A DNA stretch of 64,000 nt from JAVJUV01 sp047314965 (GTDB taxonomy: Bacteria; Pseudomonadota; Alphaproteobacteria; Rhodobacterales; Rhodobacteraceae): contig NZ_JBLBVK010000030.1 of assembly GCF_047314965.1 (NCBI RefSeq), forward strand, positions 3,395 to 67,394, in the 5' to 3' direction. How positions within the stretch are numbered: position 1 is the stretch's first letter; each line of letters opens with the position of its first letter. The notes below the pieces were generated by a model, which worked only from the letters and a program-made list of their open reading frames with translations, had not been told where the DNA came from and did not search any database. This document shows positions 15,484 to 24,847 of this stretch, piece after piece. The translations under genes and the position numbers were made by a program.

Positions 15484-16468
15484 CGTAGTTCTCGATGGTG
15501 TGAGCAAGAGCTTCGGCCGCGACATTGCGGTCGCGGATATCTCGATGGAAGTGCCCGACGGTGCATTCGTTGTCCTTCTTGGACCGACCGGTGCAGGCAA
15601 GACGACGACCCTGCGGCTGATTTCCGGGCTGGAAGAGCCCGACCGCGGCGACATCCGCATTGCCGGCCACTCGGTGGCGGGTCTCACACCCGCCCAGCGT
15701 GACGTGGCGATGGTCTTCCAGCAGTATTCGCTTTACCCGCATATGACCGTGCGGGAGAACCTCGCCTTCCCGTTGAAGTCCCCGATCCTGAAAACGCCCG
15801 CGGAGCAGATCGCAAAGCGTGTGGCTGAAGTCGCGGAAATTCTTCAGATTTCCCACAAGCTGGACAACAAGGCGACAGCGCTTTCGGGCGGCGAAATGCA
15901 AAGGGTTTCGATTGGTCGCGCGTTGGTCAGGCGTCCGAATGTCTACCTCATGGACGAGCCATTGTCCTCCCTCGACGCCAAGTTGCGCGCCGATCTGAGG
16001 GTCGAGTTGAAGCGCATCCAGTCCGATCTTGGCGCGACGCTCCTTTATGTGACTCACGATCAGATCGAAGCCATGACCATGGCGACGCATGTGGGCGTGC
16101 TGGATCATGGGAGACTCGTTCAATATGGGACGCCGCGCGAGATATACGAGAACCCGGTCAGCCTCTATGTCGCCGGACGCCTTGGAATCCCCAGGATCAA
16201 TACGCTTCCGGCCAATCTCTTTCCCGGCGCTCCATCGGGAGCAAAGACTATCGGGCTTCGTCCGGAGCACATCGCGGAAGGCGACGGAAAGGCTGCAAAA
16301 GTCGTTCGGGTTGAACACCTTGGCGACCAGACCCGCCTGCATCTCGATCTGGATGGCCACGGGATTATCACGCTGGCCGATCCGCACACCAAACTGAAAA
16401 CCGGCGACGCAATCGCCATTGCGCCGCGCGACCCGCTCTATTTCGATGCCAGCGGCGCGCGTATCTGA
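15476..16468 (+). CDS. Sugar ABC transporter ATP-binding protein 2
   Basis: 330-residue MalK-type ATPase, clearly different from its neighbour: Walker A is GPTGAGKTT, signature LSGGEMQRVSIGRAL, Walker B YLMDEPLSSLD, H-loop YVTHDQIEAMTMA. The C-terminal regulatory part is shorter (TIGLRPEHIAEG). Start at 15476 overlaps the end of ATPase 1 by 8 bp. Probably pairs with ATPase 1. Confidence 0.92.
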   Translation: MADVVLDGVSKSFGRDIAVADISMEVPDGAFVVLLGPTGAGKTTTLRLISGLEEPDRGDIRIAGHSVAGLTPAQRDVAMVFQQYSLYPHMTVRENLAFPLKSPILKTPAEQIAKRVAEVAEILQISHKLDNKATALSGGEMQRVSIGRALVRRPNVYLMDEPLSSLDAKLRADLRVELKRIQSDLGATLLYVTHDQIEAMTMATHVGVLDHGRLVQYGTPREIYENPVSLYVAGRLGIPRINTLPANLFPGAPSGAKTIGLRPEHIAEGDGKAAKVVRVEHLGDQTRLHLDLDGHGIITLADPHTKLKTGDAIAIAPRDPLYFDASGARI

Positions 16469-16483
16469 GGGAGGAACACGAGG

Positions 16484-18121
16484 ATGCCGCAGTTCATCAA
16501 CAGCCGTGAAAGGCTGGTCAACGAAGCCATAGACGGAACGTTGCGCACAGGCGGTGGGCGACTGGCGCGTCTGGATGGCTATCCGCACATTCGTGTCGTC
16601 GTTCGAACGGATTGGGACAAATCCAAGGTGGCGCTGATTTCGGGCGGTGGATCGGGGCACGAACCCAGCCATGCGGGGTTTGTCGGCAAAGGCATGCTGA
16701 CGGCGGCGGTCTGCGGCGATGTTTTCGCCTCGCCCTCCGTCGATGCCGTTCTCGCGGGTATTCTGGCCGTCACGGGCGACGCGGGATGCCTCCTGATCGT
16801 GAAGAACTACACTGGCGACCGTTTGAATTTCGGCCTTGCCGCGGAACGCGCACGGGCCTTTGGCCTCAATGTCAGCATGGTGGTGGTCGATGACGATGTC
16901 GCCCTGCCGGATCTTCCGCAGCCGCGCGGCGTTGCCGGCACCTTGTTCGTTCACAAGATCGCCGGGGCACTGGCAGAGCAGGGCGCATCGCTGGATGACG
17001 TGACCGAGGCGGCGAAGCGCGTCATCGACGGAGTGGCCTCGATCGGAATGTCACTGGATACCTGCACCGTTCCTGGGTCTCCGAAAGAAGAACGAATTGC
17101 CTACGGGAAGGCGGAACTGGGGCTTGGCATTCATGGTGAGGCGGGCGTGGAGCAAGTCGATTTCGCCGGCGCAGCCGCGGCGATGGGAATGGTCGTGGAT
17201 CGCCTTGCGCCGTCGATGGGTGAGGGCAATTACGTTGCTCTTCTCAACAATCTGGGCGGCGCGACACCGCTGGAGATGGCAATCCTCGCCGAGGAACTGG
17301 TTGCATCGCGGATCGGTTCCAGGATTCAATGGATGATCGGTCCCGCACCCATGATGACCTCGCTGGACATGCAGGGCTTCTCGGTTTCGGTGCTTCCTGT
17401 CAGCGCGGCTGACGAAGCGGCGCTTATCGCCCCCGTCGCTCCCTGGGCTTGGCCAGGCTGCCACAGGGTGGAGGAGATCGTGGTCGTGCCGTTGCCCGAT
17501 GGTTTGACACCGATCCAGCCGAAGCCGTCGAAGGACGACCGCATGGCCGCGTTCCTCGCACGCTGCTGCAACGCGTTGATCGCTGCGGAAAGCGACCTGA
17601 ATGCGCTCGACGCCAAATCCGGTGACGGTGATACTGGCTCTACTCTTGCCTCCGCCGCGCGCGCCTTGATCGAAGCTCGTGATCGCTTGCCTCTCGCCGA
17701 TGCAACTCAACTATACCGGGCGATCGGTCTTGAGCTGAGCCAGACGATGGGAGGCTCCTCCGGCGTTCTTCTCGCGATCTTCTTCGCCGCCGCAGGTGAC
17801 GCCTCCGCCAGCGGGCAGGATGCGGTCGGGTCTTTGAAGGCCGGTCTCGATCGGATCCGTCAGGTCGGAGGTGCGGCGCAAGGCGATCGCACGATGATCG
17901 ATGCTCTGGAACCGGCGCTCGATGCCCTGTCCGAAGGTGTCGCCTCCGCGGCTTCAGCAGCGAGAAAAGGTGCCGATCACACCGCCTCGATCACCAAGGC
18001 AAAGGCCGGGCGTGCAAGTTATATTGCGGAAGCTAGCCTGAAGGGTCACAACGATCCCGGCGCCGAGGCAGTGGCGCGACTCTTTGAATTCATGGCGACT
18101 GATGCGCAGGTGACCCACTGA
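16484..18121 (+). CDS. Dihydroxyacetone kinase-type kinase, fused DhaK-DhaL, ATP dependent
   Basis: 545 residues. The DhaK-like domain (about 1-330) has the substrate loop GGGSGHEPSHAGF and the covalent-binding histidine at residue 217 in GLGIHGEAG. The DhaL-like nucleotide domain (about 345-545) has the Mg-binding GDGDTGST and the GGSSGVLL loop. The one-chain form uses ATP rather than PTS phosphate. Paralogues of this family phosphorylate dihydroxyacetone, glyceraldehyde, erythrulose or other short ketoses. Here, beside XylA/XylB, it may handle a C3-C4 ketose made from the imported sugar. Starts 15 bp after ATPase 2. Confidence 0.9.
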   Translation: MPQFINSRERLVNEAIDGTLRTGGGRLARLDGYPHIRVVVRTDWDKSKVALISGGGSGHEPSHAGFVGKGMLTAAVCGDVFASPSVDAVLAGILAVTGDAGCLLIVKNYTGDRLNFGLAAERARAFGLNVSMVVVDDDVALPDLPQPRGVAGTLFVHKIAGALAEQGASLDDVTEAAKRVIDGVASIGMSLDTCTVPGSPKEERIAYGKAELGLGIHGEAGVEQVDFAGAAAAMGMVVDRLAPSMGEGNYVALLNNLGGATPLEMAILAEELVASRIGSRIQWMIGPAPMMTSLDMQGFSVSVLPVSAADEAALIAPVAPWAWPGCHRVEEIVVVPLPDGLTPIQPKPSKDDRMAAFLARCCNALIAAESDLNALDAKSGDGDTGSTLASAARALIEARDRLPLADATQLYRAIGLELSQTMGGSSGVLLAIFFAAAGDASASGQDAVGSLKAGLDRIRQVGGAAQGDRTMIDALEPALDALSEGVASAASAARKGADHTASITKAKAGRASYIAEASLKGHNDPGAEAVARLFEFMATDAQVTH

Positions 18122-18122
18122 C

Positions 18123-19562
18123 ATGTACCTTGGCTTGGATCTTGGAACCAGCGGCGTAAAGGCTGTTCTCATTGACGAAGAGCAGTCAGTCGTCGCTTCG
18201 GCCAGCGCCTCTATTGATGTTTCGCGTCCTCATCCGGGTTGGTCGGAGCAAGATCCTGCAGATTGGATTGCGGCGACCGAGGCCGCTCTCAGCCAGTTGT
18301 CCGCCGAGATCGATCTCTCCGGGGTAAGGGGCATTGGGCTTTCCGGTCACATGCATGGCGCGACTCTCCTTGGGAAGGACGATGGCGTCCTGCGGCCGTG
18401 CATTCTGTGGAACGACACCCGCTCCCATGCCGAGGCGGCGGAACTTGATGCCGATCCTGCGTTTCGGGCAATCACGGGAAACATCGTTTTTCCGGGGTTC
18501 ACCGCGCCGAAACTGGTCTGGGTCGAGCGGAACGAGCCTGAGGTCTTCCGTGACGTCGCGCGTGTGCTTCTTCCGAAGGACTACCTGAGGCTCTGGCTGA
18601 CCGGCGAGGCGGTGTCGGAGATGTCGGATGCGGCGGGAACCAGCTGGCTCGATACGGGCGGGCGCGACTGGTCGGACGAACTCCTTGCCAAGACAAACCT
18701 TGATCGCTCAACCATGCCGAGACTGGTCGAGGGTTCGGAAAATTCCGGAGCATTGCGCTCCGACATCGCCACCCGTTACGGATTACCCGCCGGGGTTCCT
18801 ATTGCAGGAGGAGCGGGCGACAATGCGGCCTCCGCCATCGGAATGGGGGTCGTTTCGCCCGGACAGGCGTTTGTTTCGCTTGGAACATCCGGCGTTCTCT
18901 TTGCCGCCAACGAAAGCTATCGCCCCGATCCGGCTACGGCGGTGCATACGTTCTGTCACGCGATTCCAGGGGCTTGGCATCAGATGGGAGTCATCCTTGC
19001 CGCGACCGATGCGCTCAACTGGTATGGCCGGTTCGTCGGACAGGATGCGGCAGCATTAACAGGTGCTTTGGATGCGCTCGAAGCTCCCGGAAAGACGGTC
19101 TTCCTACCCTATCTTGGCGGGGAAAGAACGCCACTGAATGATGCCGGGATTCGCGGGGCGTTTCTTGGACTTGAGCATGCGACAGATCAAAAGGCAGGCA
19201 CGCGCGCTGTTCTCGAAGGGGTGGCGTTCGCGCTCCGCGACTGCAGGGATGCGCTTTCGGCAACGGGAACACGGATCGATCGTCTGACCGCCGTGGGTGG
19301 TGGCGCGCGTTCCCGGTATTGGCTCAAGGCGATTGCCACCGCACTGAATTGCCCGATCGATCTGCCGTCGTCGGCAGAGCTCGGTGCGGCGTTCGGCGCC
19401 GCCCGGCTCGGGATGATGGTTGCCACTGGAGAAATTGAAACGGTCGCGACGCCGCCGCACATCTCGGATAGCATCGATCCGGAGACTTCCCTGATGGTGG
19501 CATTCGACGAGGGTATGTACCGGTACAAGGCCGCACAGAAAGCAATTGGAGAGATCAGATGA
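18123..19562 (+). CDS. xylB: Xylulokinase (FGGY family)
   Basis: 479 residues, full-length FGGY carbohydrate kinase. N-terminal ATPase fold YLGLDLGTSGVKAVLIDE, substrate segment GLSGHMHGATLL, ILWNDTRSHAEA, catalytic Asp region GGAGDNAASAIG, and the C-terminal nucleotide loop VGGGARSRYWLKAIA. Phosphorylates D-xylulose to xylulose 5-phosphate with ATP. The gene starts one base after the kinase upstream and overlaps xylA by 4 bp, supporting the xylulokinase assignment over other FGGY sugars. Confidence 0.92.
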   Translation: MYLGLDLGTSGVKAVLIDEEQSVVASASASIDVSRPHPGWSEQDPADWIAATEAALSQLSAEIDLSGVRGIGLSGHMHGATLLGKDDGVLRPCILWNDTRSHAEAAELDADPAFRAITGNIVFPGFTAPKLVWVERNEPEVFRDVARVLLPKDYLRLWLTGEAVSEMSDAAGTSWLDTGGRDWSDELLAKTNLDRSTMPRLVEGSENSGALRSDIATRYGLPAGVPIAGGAGDNAASAIGMGVVSPGQAFVSLGTSGVLFAANESYRPDPATAVHTFCHAIPGAWHQMGVILAATDALNWYGRFVGQDAAALTGALDALEAPGKTVFLPYLGGERTPLNDAGIRGAFLGLEHATDQKAGTRAVLEGVAFALRDCRDALSATGTRIDRLTAVGGGARSRYWLKAIATALNCPIDLPSSAELGAAFGAARLGMMVATGEIETVATPPHISDSIDPETSLMVAFDEGMYRYKAAQKAIGEIR

Positions 19563-20869
19563 CGTCGTTCTTTGGGGACATCCCGCAGATCCGGTACGAG
19601 GGCCCTGAGACGGACAACGAATTCGCCTTCCGTCACTACAATCCGGACGAGATGGTCGCGGGCCGCAGGATGGAGGACCATCTGCGCCTCGCAGTGGCCT
19701 ATTGGCATTCCTTCGCTTGGGAAGGTGGCGACCCGTTCGGTGGCCGCACGTTCGATCGGCCCTGGTTCGGCGACGGAATGGAACTGGCCCGTTTGAAGGC
19801 CGACGTAGCCTTTGAGATGTTCCGCCTCCTTGGACAGCCATACTTCTGTTTTCACGATGCCGATGTTCGACCCGAGGGCCAAAGCTTCGCGGAAAATCTT
19901 CGGAACCTCGAAGAGATCACCGACTATTTCGCCGCAAAGATGGAAACCACAGGAACACAACTGCTTTGGGGCACGGCCAATCTCTTTTCGCACCGCCGTT
20001 TCATGTCGGGGGCGGCCACGAACCCGGACCCGGAGGTGTTTGCCTGGTCGGCAGCAACGATCAAGGCGTGCATGGACGCAACCCACAAGCTCGGTGGCGC
20101 GAACTATGTGCTTTGGGGTGGCCGCGAAGGCTATGAAACACTGCTGAACACAGATCTCGGGCGCGAGGCTGATCAAGCCGCGGCCATGCTATCGAAGGTG
20201 ATCGACTACAAGCACAAGATCGGCTTCAAAGGCACCATCCTGATCGAACCCAAGCCGCAGGAGCCCACAAAGCATCAGTACGATTTCGACGTTGCCACTG
20301 TTTACGGTTTCCTGAAGCGGTACGGCTTGGAAAATGAGGTCAAGGTCAATATCGAGCAGGGTCACGCCATTCTGGCAGGCCACAGTTTCGAGCACGAACT
20401 CGCCCTTGCGGCTAGCCTCGGAATTCTCGGCTCCATCGATATCAACCGGAACGACTATCAGTCTGGATGGGACACCGACCAGTTTCCGAACAATGTGCCG
20501 GAGGTAGCCCTTGCCTATTACGAGATACTGAAATCTGGCGGCTTCACGACCGGAGGCACGAACTTCGACGCCAAACTGCGTCGCCAATCCCTCGATCCCG
20601 AAGACCTGATTCTGGCCCATGTCGGCGGCATGGATGTCTGCGCCCGGGGCCTCAAGGCCGCGGCTGCACTGCTGGAAGACGGTCGACTAGAGAAAATGCG
20701 TGCCGAGCGATACGCGGGGTGGGAAACTGACGCCGGCAAAAAGATCAAAGGCGCCAGCCTTGCAGAGCTGTCGGACATGGTGCTGTCCAGCGATCTCCGT
20801 CCCGAACCCAAATCCGGACGGCAGGAACGCCTTGAGAACCTGGTCAACGCGGTGATCGAGAAAGCCTAG
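19559..20869 (+). CDS. xylA: Xylose isomerase
   Basis: 436 residues, the long (class II) form. The HSFAWEGGDPFG signature, catalytic FHDADVRPEG (His/Asp pair), metal ligands in LIEPKPQEPTKHQYDFD, VNIEQGHAILAGHSFEHE and IDINRNDYQSGWDTDQFP, and GGTNFDAKLRRQS are all intact. Converts D-xylose to D-xylulose, which xylB then phosphorylates. It is the last gene of the unit; no convincing terminator follows. Confidence 0.96.
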   Translation: MTSFFGDIPQIRYEGPETDNEFAFRHYNPDEMVAGRRMEDHLRLAVAYWHSFAWEGGDPFGGRTFDRPWFGDGMELARLKADVAFEMFRLLGQPYFCFHDADVRPEGQSFAENLRNLEEITDYFAAKMETTGTQLLWGTANLFSHRRFMSGAATNPDPEVFAWSAATIKACMDATHKLGGANYVLWGGREGYETLLNTDLGREADQAAAMLSKVIDYKHKIGFKGTILIEPKPQEPTKHQYDFDVATVYGFLKRYGLENEVKVNIEQGHAILAGHSFEHELALAASLGILGSIDINRNDYQSGWDTDQFPNNVPEVALAYYEILKSGGFTTGGTNFDAKLRRQSLDPEDLILAHVGGMDVCARGLKAAAALLEDGRLEKMRAERYAGWETDAGKKIKGASLAELSDMVLSSDLRPEPKSGRQERLENLVNAVIEKA

Positions 20870-20883
20870 AGTGGCCACGGTCG

Positions 20884-21060
20884 TCAGTTCTTGCCGACGC
20901 GTTCATCCTTGGCGCTGGCCGATGGCGTGCGTCCGGTCAGATGGGCGATCAGGGTGGCGCGCTTGACGTGGACGAACAGTGTAACCGGCCCGGTCCTGTG
21001 AACAGGTCTTACCGTCTGGCGCGTCTTCGGTTCCGGGAATGCGATTACATTACTCATCAT
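20884..21060 (-). CDS. Small protein of unknown function, 58 aa
   Basis: A short minus-strand frame starting MMSNVIAFPEPKTRQ and ending DERVGKN. AGGAG sits 5 bp before the first ATG. The SNVIAFP start followed by a basic stretch is a recurring look in small alphaproteobacterial proteins. The middle (PVTLFVHVKRATLIAHLTG) is weakly hydrophobic. It lies 14 bp after the convergent xylA stop. Real translation is likely from the ribosome site but there is no known function. Confidence 0.5.
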   Translation of the reverse strand: MMSNVIAFPEPKTRQTVRPVHRTGPVTLFVHVKRATLIAHLTGRTPSASAKDERVGKN

Positions 21061-21163
21061 CGATACTCCTGATCCTCCGACACTGACGAAACACTTTCTT
21101 TGTGGCCTAGTAAGGGCACAATCGGGGTATCAATTCGGTTAATGTTTCGCGCTGGAGCGGAGA

Positions 21164-22093
21164 TTAAGGCAACACGAAAAGCCACAGCCAAATCGTCACA
21201 ACCGATGCGACAGTCGAGAACAAGACAGACGAAGCAGCCACGCGTCGGGCGGCGCCGTACATGTTGGCGAAAATGTATGTATTTGCCCCCGGTGCCATCG
21301 CTGCGGTTAGCACCACCGATCGGAACGAGTCTCGGTCAAGTGCAAAGGATGTGGCAGCGATCCACGAAATCGTCGGATGGACGACAAGAGAGATGCAGCA
21401 AACCATAGCTATGGTTTTCAGGTCTCCCTCGGGGCGATATCTGACCAGCACGCCTCCCAACCCAAACAGTGCGGCGGGCAGGGCAGCTTGCACCATCATG
21501 TCGATTGCGTCGGTTAGGACATGCGGCATGGGAGCGGCCGTTACGTTGACCAAGAGCCCAAGTGCGAGGCCGATGACCAGCGCGTTCCGCGTCAATGCCC
21601 AGAACACCGAGGAGATCGCGCCGAAAAACCTCTTTCCCGAGCCTTTTGCAATCTCCATCGCCGTAACGCCCAACAGGAAACAGAAGGGGGCATGCAGCGC
21701 CACGATGGCATAATTGCCCACAAGTGCGTCCGGGCCGTAAGCTCGCTCGGTGATCGGCAGACCCAAAAGCAATGAGTTGGAAAACAGGCAGCAAAACCCG
21801 ATTGCCACCGAATCCGGCCAGTTTCGTGAAAAGAGAAGCCGGGCTCCGAGTATCCCGAGGGCAAAACTCAGCGAGGCACCGAGATAGAAACTCGCCAGAA
21901 GGCCGACACTGAAGCCCTGATCCAGATCCAGCGTCGAGATTGCGCGGAACAAAAGGCAGGGAATGGCGAAGCTTTGCGTGAACTTGATGATGGCGTCCAC
22001 ACCGGCTTCGCTGAAATAGCCGCGCCACACGGATGCGTAGCCGAAACCGATCAGGATGAAGACTGGAAGAATGACATCAAGTAGGGCCTGCAC
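21164..22093 (-). CDS. AEC-family (auxin efflux carrier-like) transporter
   Basis: 309 residues with about ten hydrophobic helices and the two-half AEC fold (VILPVFILIGFGYASVWRGYF start; helices around KFTQSFAIPCLLFRAIS, the crossover region). Bacterial members often export or import malonate and other carboxylates. Inner membrane. Lies 9 bp downstream of the MBL hydrolase gene on the same strand, so it may be the last gene of that operon. Substrate unknown. Confidence 0.87.
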   Translation of the reverse strand: MQALLDVILPVFILIGFGYASVWRGYFSEAGVDAIIKFTQSFAIPCLLFRAISTLDLDQGFSVGLLASFYLGASLSFALGILGARLLFSRNWPDSVAIGFCCLFSNSLLLGLPITERAYGPDALVGNYAIVALHAPFCFLLGVTAMEIAKGSGKRFFGAISSVFWALTRNALVIGLALGLLVNVTAAPMPHVLTDAIDMMVQAALPAALFGLGGVLVRYRPEGDLKTIAMVCCISLVVHPTISWIAATSFALDRDSFRSVVLTAAMAPGANTYIFANMYGAARRVAASSVLFSTVASVVTIWLWLFVLP

Positions 22094-22102
22094 GTGCGTC
22101 GC

Positions 22103-22900
22103 TCAGTCTGGCACGGTCAGACGCATGCCGTCGAAGGCCGGTTCGACATCCGCAGGTGTTTCGTTCAGAACCGTTTCGTAGTCGAGATCGACATGCATGT
22201 TCGTCAGAACGGCGCGCTTCGGGCCAACCTTTTCAATCCACTCCAGCGCCCGGGCGAGATGTGCGTGTGTCGGATGTGGCGTACGTCGCAGCGCATCCAG
22301 GATCCAGATGTCCAGTCCCTGAAGAAGCGACCATGAGTTCTCCGGGATCTCGGCGACGTCAGGCAGATAGGCCAGGGACTTGATCCTGAAGCCCAGCGCG
22401 TCGATCGATCCATGCCCCACGTGGAAGGGCTTGAACGTGATGGTGCCGCCGTCGCCTGTGATTTCGAAATCGCCCGAAATCGTATTCATGTCCAGAAGCG
22501 GTGGATAAGGCGAACCCGCCGGTTGATGGAAGACATAAGCAAAGCTCCCATACAGCCGTTCCTGAGTGGCGCCATCGGCCCATACAGGCAAGCGGCCTTT
22601 GCGGTTGAAGACGATCATGCGCAGGTCGTCGATCCCATGGACATGATCCGCATGGCCATGGGTGTATATCACCGCATCGAGGTCACCCACGCCCGCGTCC
22701 AGAAGTTGCTGGCGCATATCGGGCGAGGTGTCGATCAGGACACGGGTTGTACCTTCCTCGGTGACGCGCTCCACCAGAAGCGAGCAGCGTGTTCGCCGGT
22801 TCTTGGGATTGTTCGGGTCGCAGTCGCCCCAGTTTCCACCCAGGCGAGGGACACCGCCGGATGATCCGCACCCCAGTATCGTGAAGATCAGTTCCGCCAT
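22103..22900 (-). CDS. MBL-fold metallohydrolase (PhnP-like)
   Basis: 265 residues. Begins with the typical LGCGSSGGVPRLGG and has the zinc motif YTHGHADHVHGIDDLR, later ligands ETVL region and FHVGHGSIDALGF. This subgroup (PhnP/YycJ-like) hydrolyses cyclic phosphodiesters in known cases. It overlaps tatD by 13 bp and follows holB/tatD, the usual alphaproteobacterial order, so it is a housekeeping gene of unproven substrate. Confidence 0.9.
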   Translation of the reverse strand: MAELIFTILGCGSSGGVPRLGGNWGDCDPNNPKNRRTRCSLLVERVTEEGTTRVLIDTSPDMRQQLLDAGVGDLDAVIYTHGHADHVHGIDDLRMIVFNRKGRLPVWADGATQERLYGSFAYVFHQPAGSPYPPLLDMNTISGDFEITGDGGTITFKPFHVGHGSIDALGFRIKSLAYLPDVAEIPENSWSLLQGLDIWILDALRRTPHPTHAHLARALEWIEKVGPKRAVLTNMHVDLDYETVLNETPADVEPAFDGMRLTVPD

Positions 22901-23697
22901 CTTGCCGCCTTGTCGAACAGTCTTGCGAAGTTGGCCTCTGTTTGCGCCGCAAACTTGGGATAGTCCATTCCGAACACCTCTGCTCCAACCCGCGCGGTGT
23001 CCGCGACGAAGGCCGGTTCGTTGCGCTTGCCCCTGTTTGGGGGCGGCGCAAGATAGGGTGCGTCGGTTTCCACCAGTATGCGGTCAACCGGTGCTGCCGC
23101 GAATATGTCTCTCAGGCTCTGGCTCTTGGGAAAGGCGGCAATTCCCGACATGGACAGATAAAACCCGAGAGCCAGGGCTTCCTCGGCCAGTTTGGGGCCG
23201 GAAGAGAAGCAATGCATGACACAGGAGTAGGCGCCGGCCTTGTGTTCTTCGCGCAGGATACGGGCCATGTCTTCGTCGGCATCCCGTGCATGAATGATCA
23301 AGGGCAATCCCGTCTGCCGGGCTGCTTCGATGTGGATGCGAAGACTGGTTTGCTGAACGCTCTTGGTGTCTGCGGTGTAGTGATAGTCGAGCCCAGTTTC
23401 GCCGATGCCGACGAATTTCGGATGCTTCGCAATGGCAACGAGTTCGTCCACGCTTGCAAGAGGTTCGTCCGCTGCAGACATCGGATGCGTTCCGGCCGCA
23501 AAAAAAATGGCGTCATGTGCCTCGGCCAGCGCGCGGACTTGCGGAAGAAGCCTCAGCTTCGTGCATATGCTGACCATCCGATGCACTCCGCGAACTGCAG
23601 CTCGGTTCACCAGATCATCCAACTCGCCCTCGAACTGCGGGAAGTCGAGGTGGCAATGGCTGTCGGTGATCAGGGGGTGTTCGGAAATCTCTGGCAT
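22888..23697 (-). CDS. TatD-family metal-dependent hydrolase
   Basis: 269 residues with the TatD metal motifs: DSHCHLDF at the N-terminus, ETGLDYHY (Glu ligand), IHARDADED, MHCFSSG and the ETDAPYLAP Asp. TatD-like proteins are 3'-5' exo-DNases/RNases or related amidohydrolases. Start chosen at 23697, just before PLITDSHCHLD; a longer version from 23751 would overlap holB. Fixed neighbour of holB in this lineage. Confidence 0.92.
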   Translation of the reverse strand: MPEISEHPLITDSHCHLDFPQFEGELDDLVNRAAVRGVHRMVSICTKLRLLPQVRALAEAHDAIFFAAGTHPMSAADEPLASVDELVAIAKHPKFVGIGETGLDYHYTADTKSVQQTSLRIHIEAARQTGLPLIIHARDADEDMARILREEHKAGAYSCVMHCFSSGPKLAEEALALGFYLSMSGIAAFPKSQSLRDIFAAAPVDRILVETDAPYLAPPPNRGKRNEPAFVADTARVGAEVFGMDYPKFAAQTEANFARLFDKAARWRN

Positions 23698-23728
23698 GAT
23701 TGCCGTATTATGGATGCGCGCCCGGTGG

Positions 23729-24847
23729 TCAAGATTGGCCGGCCGTTTCATTGATCTGAAGCAGGGCGTCCAGGACAAGAGACGCGGGGTCGATGTTCAC
23801 GGCGCGGCCATGGGCCATCCGTTGACCCAGAACCTGGTTTAGTTCGGCCCAGGCTTGCGCCTTCGAAAGGTTAGGCGAAAGGCGCGACAGAACCTCGGTC
23901 TCACCGTCTGCGACGTCGTGATCGACCACATGGCCGGCACCTGTTCGGGCAAGCCGCGCAAGTGCCTTGTCGATCATCCGGATAGTCAGATCGAGCCGAT
24001 CCTCCGCACCGCGCTGGGCCGCATGTTCGGCTAGGGCAGTGGCTTTCTGACGGTCCATCCGGGGTGCGGATGAAAGCAATTCGACGATGCTCGTATAAAG
24101 CCCGACCCCGTCCAGCGCCGAAAGTCTCAAGGCCTCACCAACTGAACCGCCGGACAACTCGGCGAGTTCGGCGGACGCTTCAATCGTCATCCCGGCCTGC
24201 GCCAACGCCTGTGCAAGAGGTTCCGGTTCAAGCGACGAAAGCCGCAATTCCCGGCATCTGGACCGGATCGTCGGCAAGAGACGGGCGGGGCGGTGGCTGA
24301 CAAGAAACAGAACCGCGTTTCTGGGCGGCTCTTCCAGAACCTTCAGAAGCGCATTCGCGGCTGCCGTGTTCATCTCGTCGGCGCTATCCACGATGACCAC
24401 GCGGAACCCGCCATCTGTGGCGCTGAGGCCGAAGAAGCTGTTCAGCTTGCGAACTTCGTCCACCGTGATCTGGGTCTTGAACCGCTTTTTATCCGCATCC
24501 CACGGACGCCGTATTGGCAAAAGACCCGGCTCGGACATCGCCGCAATCCGCCGTGAGACGGGGTGGTCGCCTGCCACGCTCAGGTCGCTTACGAAAGAAG
24601 CGTCGCCGAAGAGGGGATTCTGGCCGCCCACCGGCCGTGCCAGAAGAAAGCGCGCCGCGCGCCATGCCAAGGTCGCCTTCCCAACTCCCTTTGGTCCGGT
24701 CAACAGCCATGCATGATGCATTCGACCGCTTTCGATCGCCTCCAAGAGAGCGTCCTCGGCGGCCTGCTGGCCAAATAACGCGGCGGTCTCCCGAGGATGT
24801 GGTGCGCCTTCCAGCCGATCGGCTTCGGGTAGGATCTCGTCGCTCAC
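23729..24847 (-). CDS. holB: DNA polymerase III delta' subunit
   Basis: 372 residues. AAA+ clamp-loader fold: Walker A-like GPKGVGKATL, Walker B region VVIVDSADEMN, sensor SRCRELRL. Delta' is part of the clamp loader that places the sliding clamp. Starts with GTG overlapping the tmk stop (GTGA). The gene order tmk-holB-tatD is conserved in proteobacteria. Cys residues of the usual zinc module are not obvious. Confidence 0.92.
   Translation of the reverse strand: MSDEILPEADRLEGAPHPRETAALFGQQAAEDALLEAIESGRMHHAWLLTGPKGVGKATLAWRAARFLLARPVGGQNPLFGDASFVSDLSVAGDHPVSRRIAAMSEPGLLPIRRPWDADKKRFKTQITVDEVRKLNSFFGLSATDGGFRVVIVDSADEMNTAAANALLKVLEEPPRNAVLFLVSHRPARLLPTIRSRCRELRLSSLEPEPLAQALAQAGMTIEASAELAELSGGSVGEALRLSALDGVGLYTSIVELLSSAPRMDRQKATALAEHAAQRGAEDRLDLTIRMIDKALARLARTGAGHVVDHDVADGETEVLSRLSPNLSKAQAWAELNQVLGQRMAHGRAVNIDPASLVLDALLQINETAGQS

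Noticed and set aside
15395..16954. Long minus-strand open frame opposite the second ATPase and the kinase
   Set aside because: Shadow of two well-supported plus-strand genes; no ribosome site or domain.
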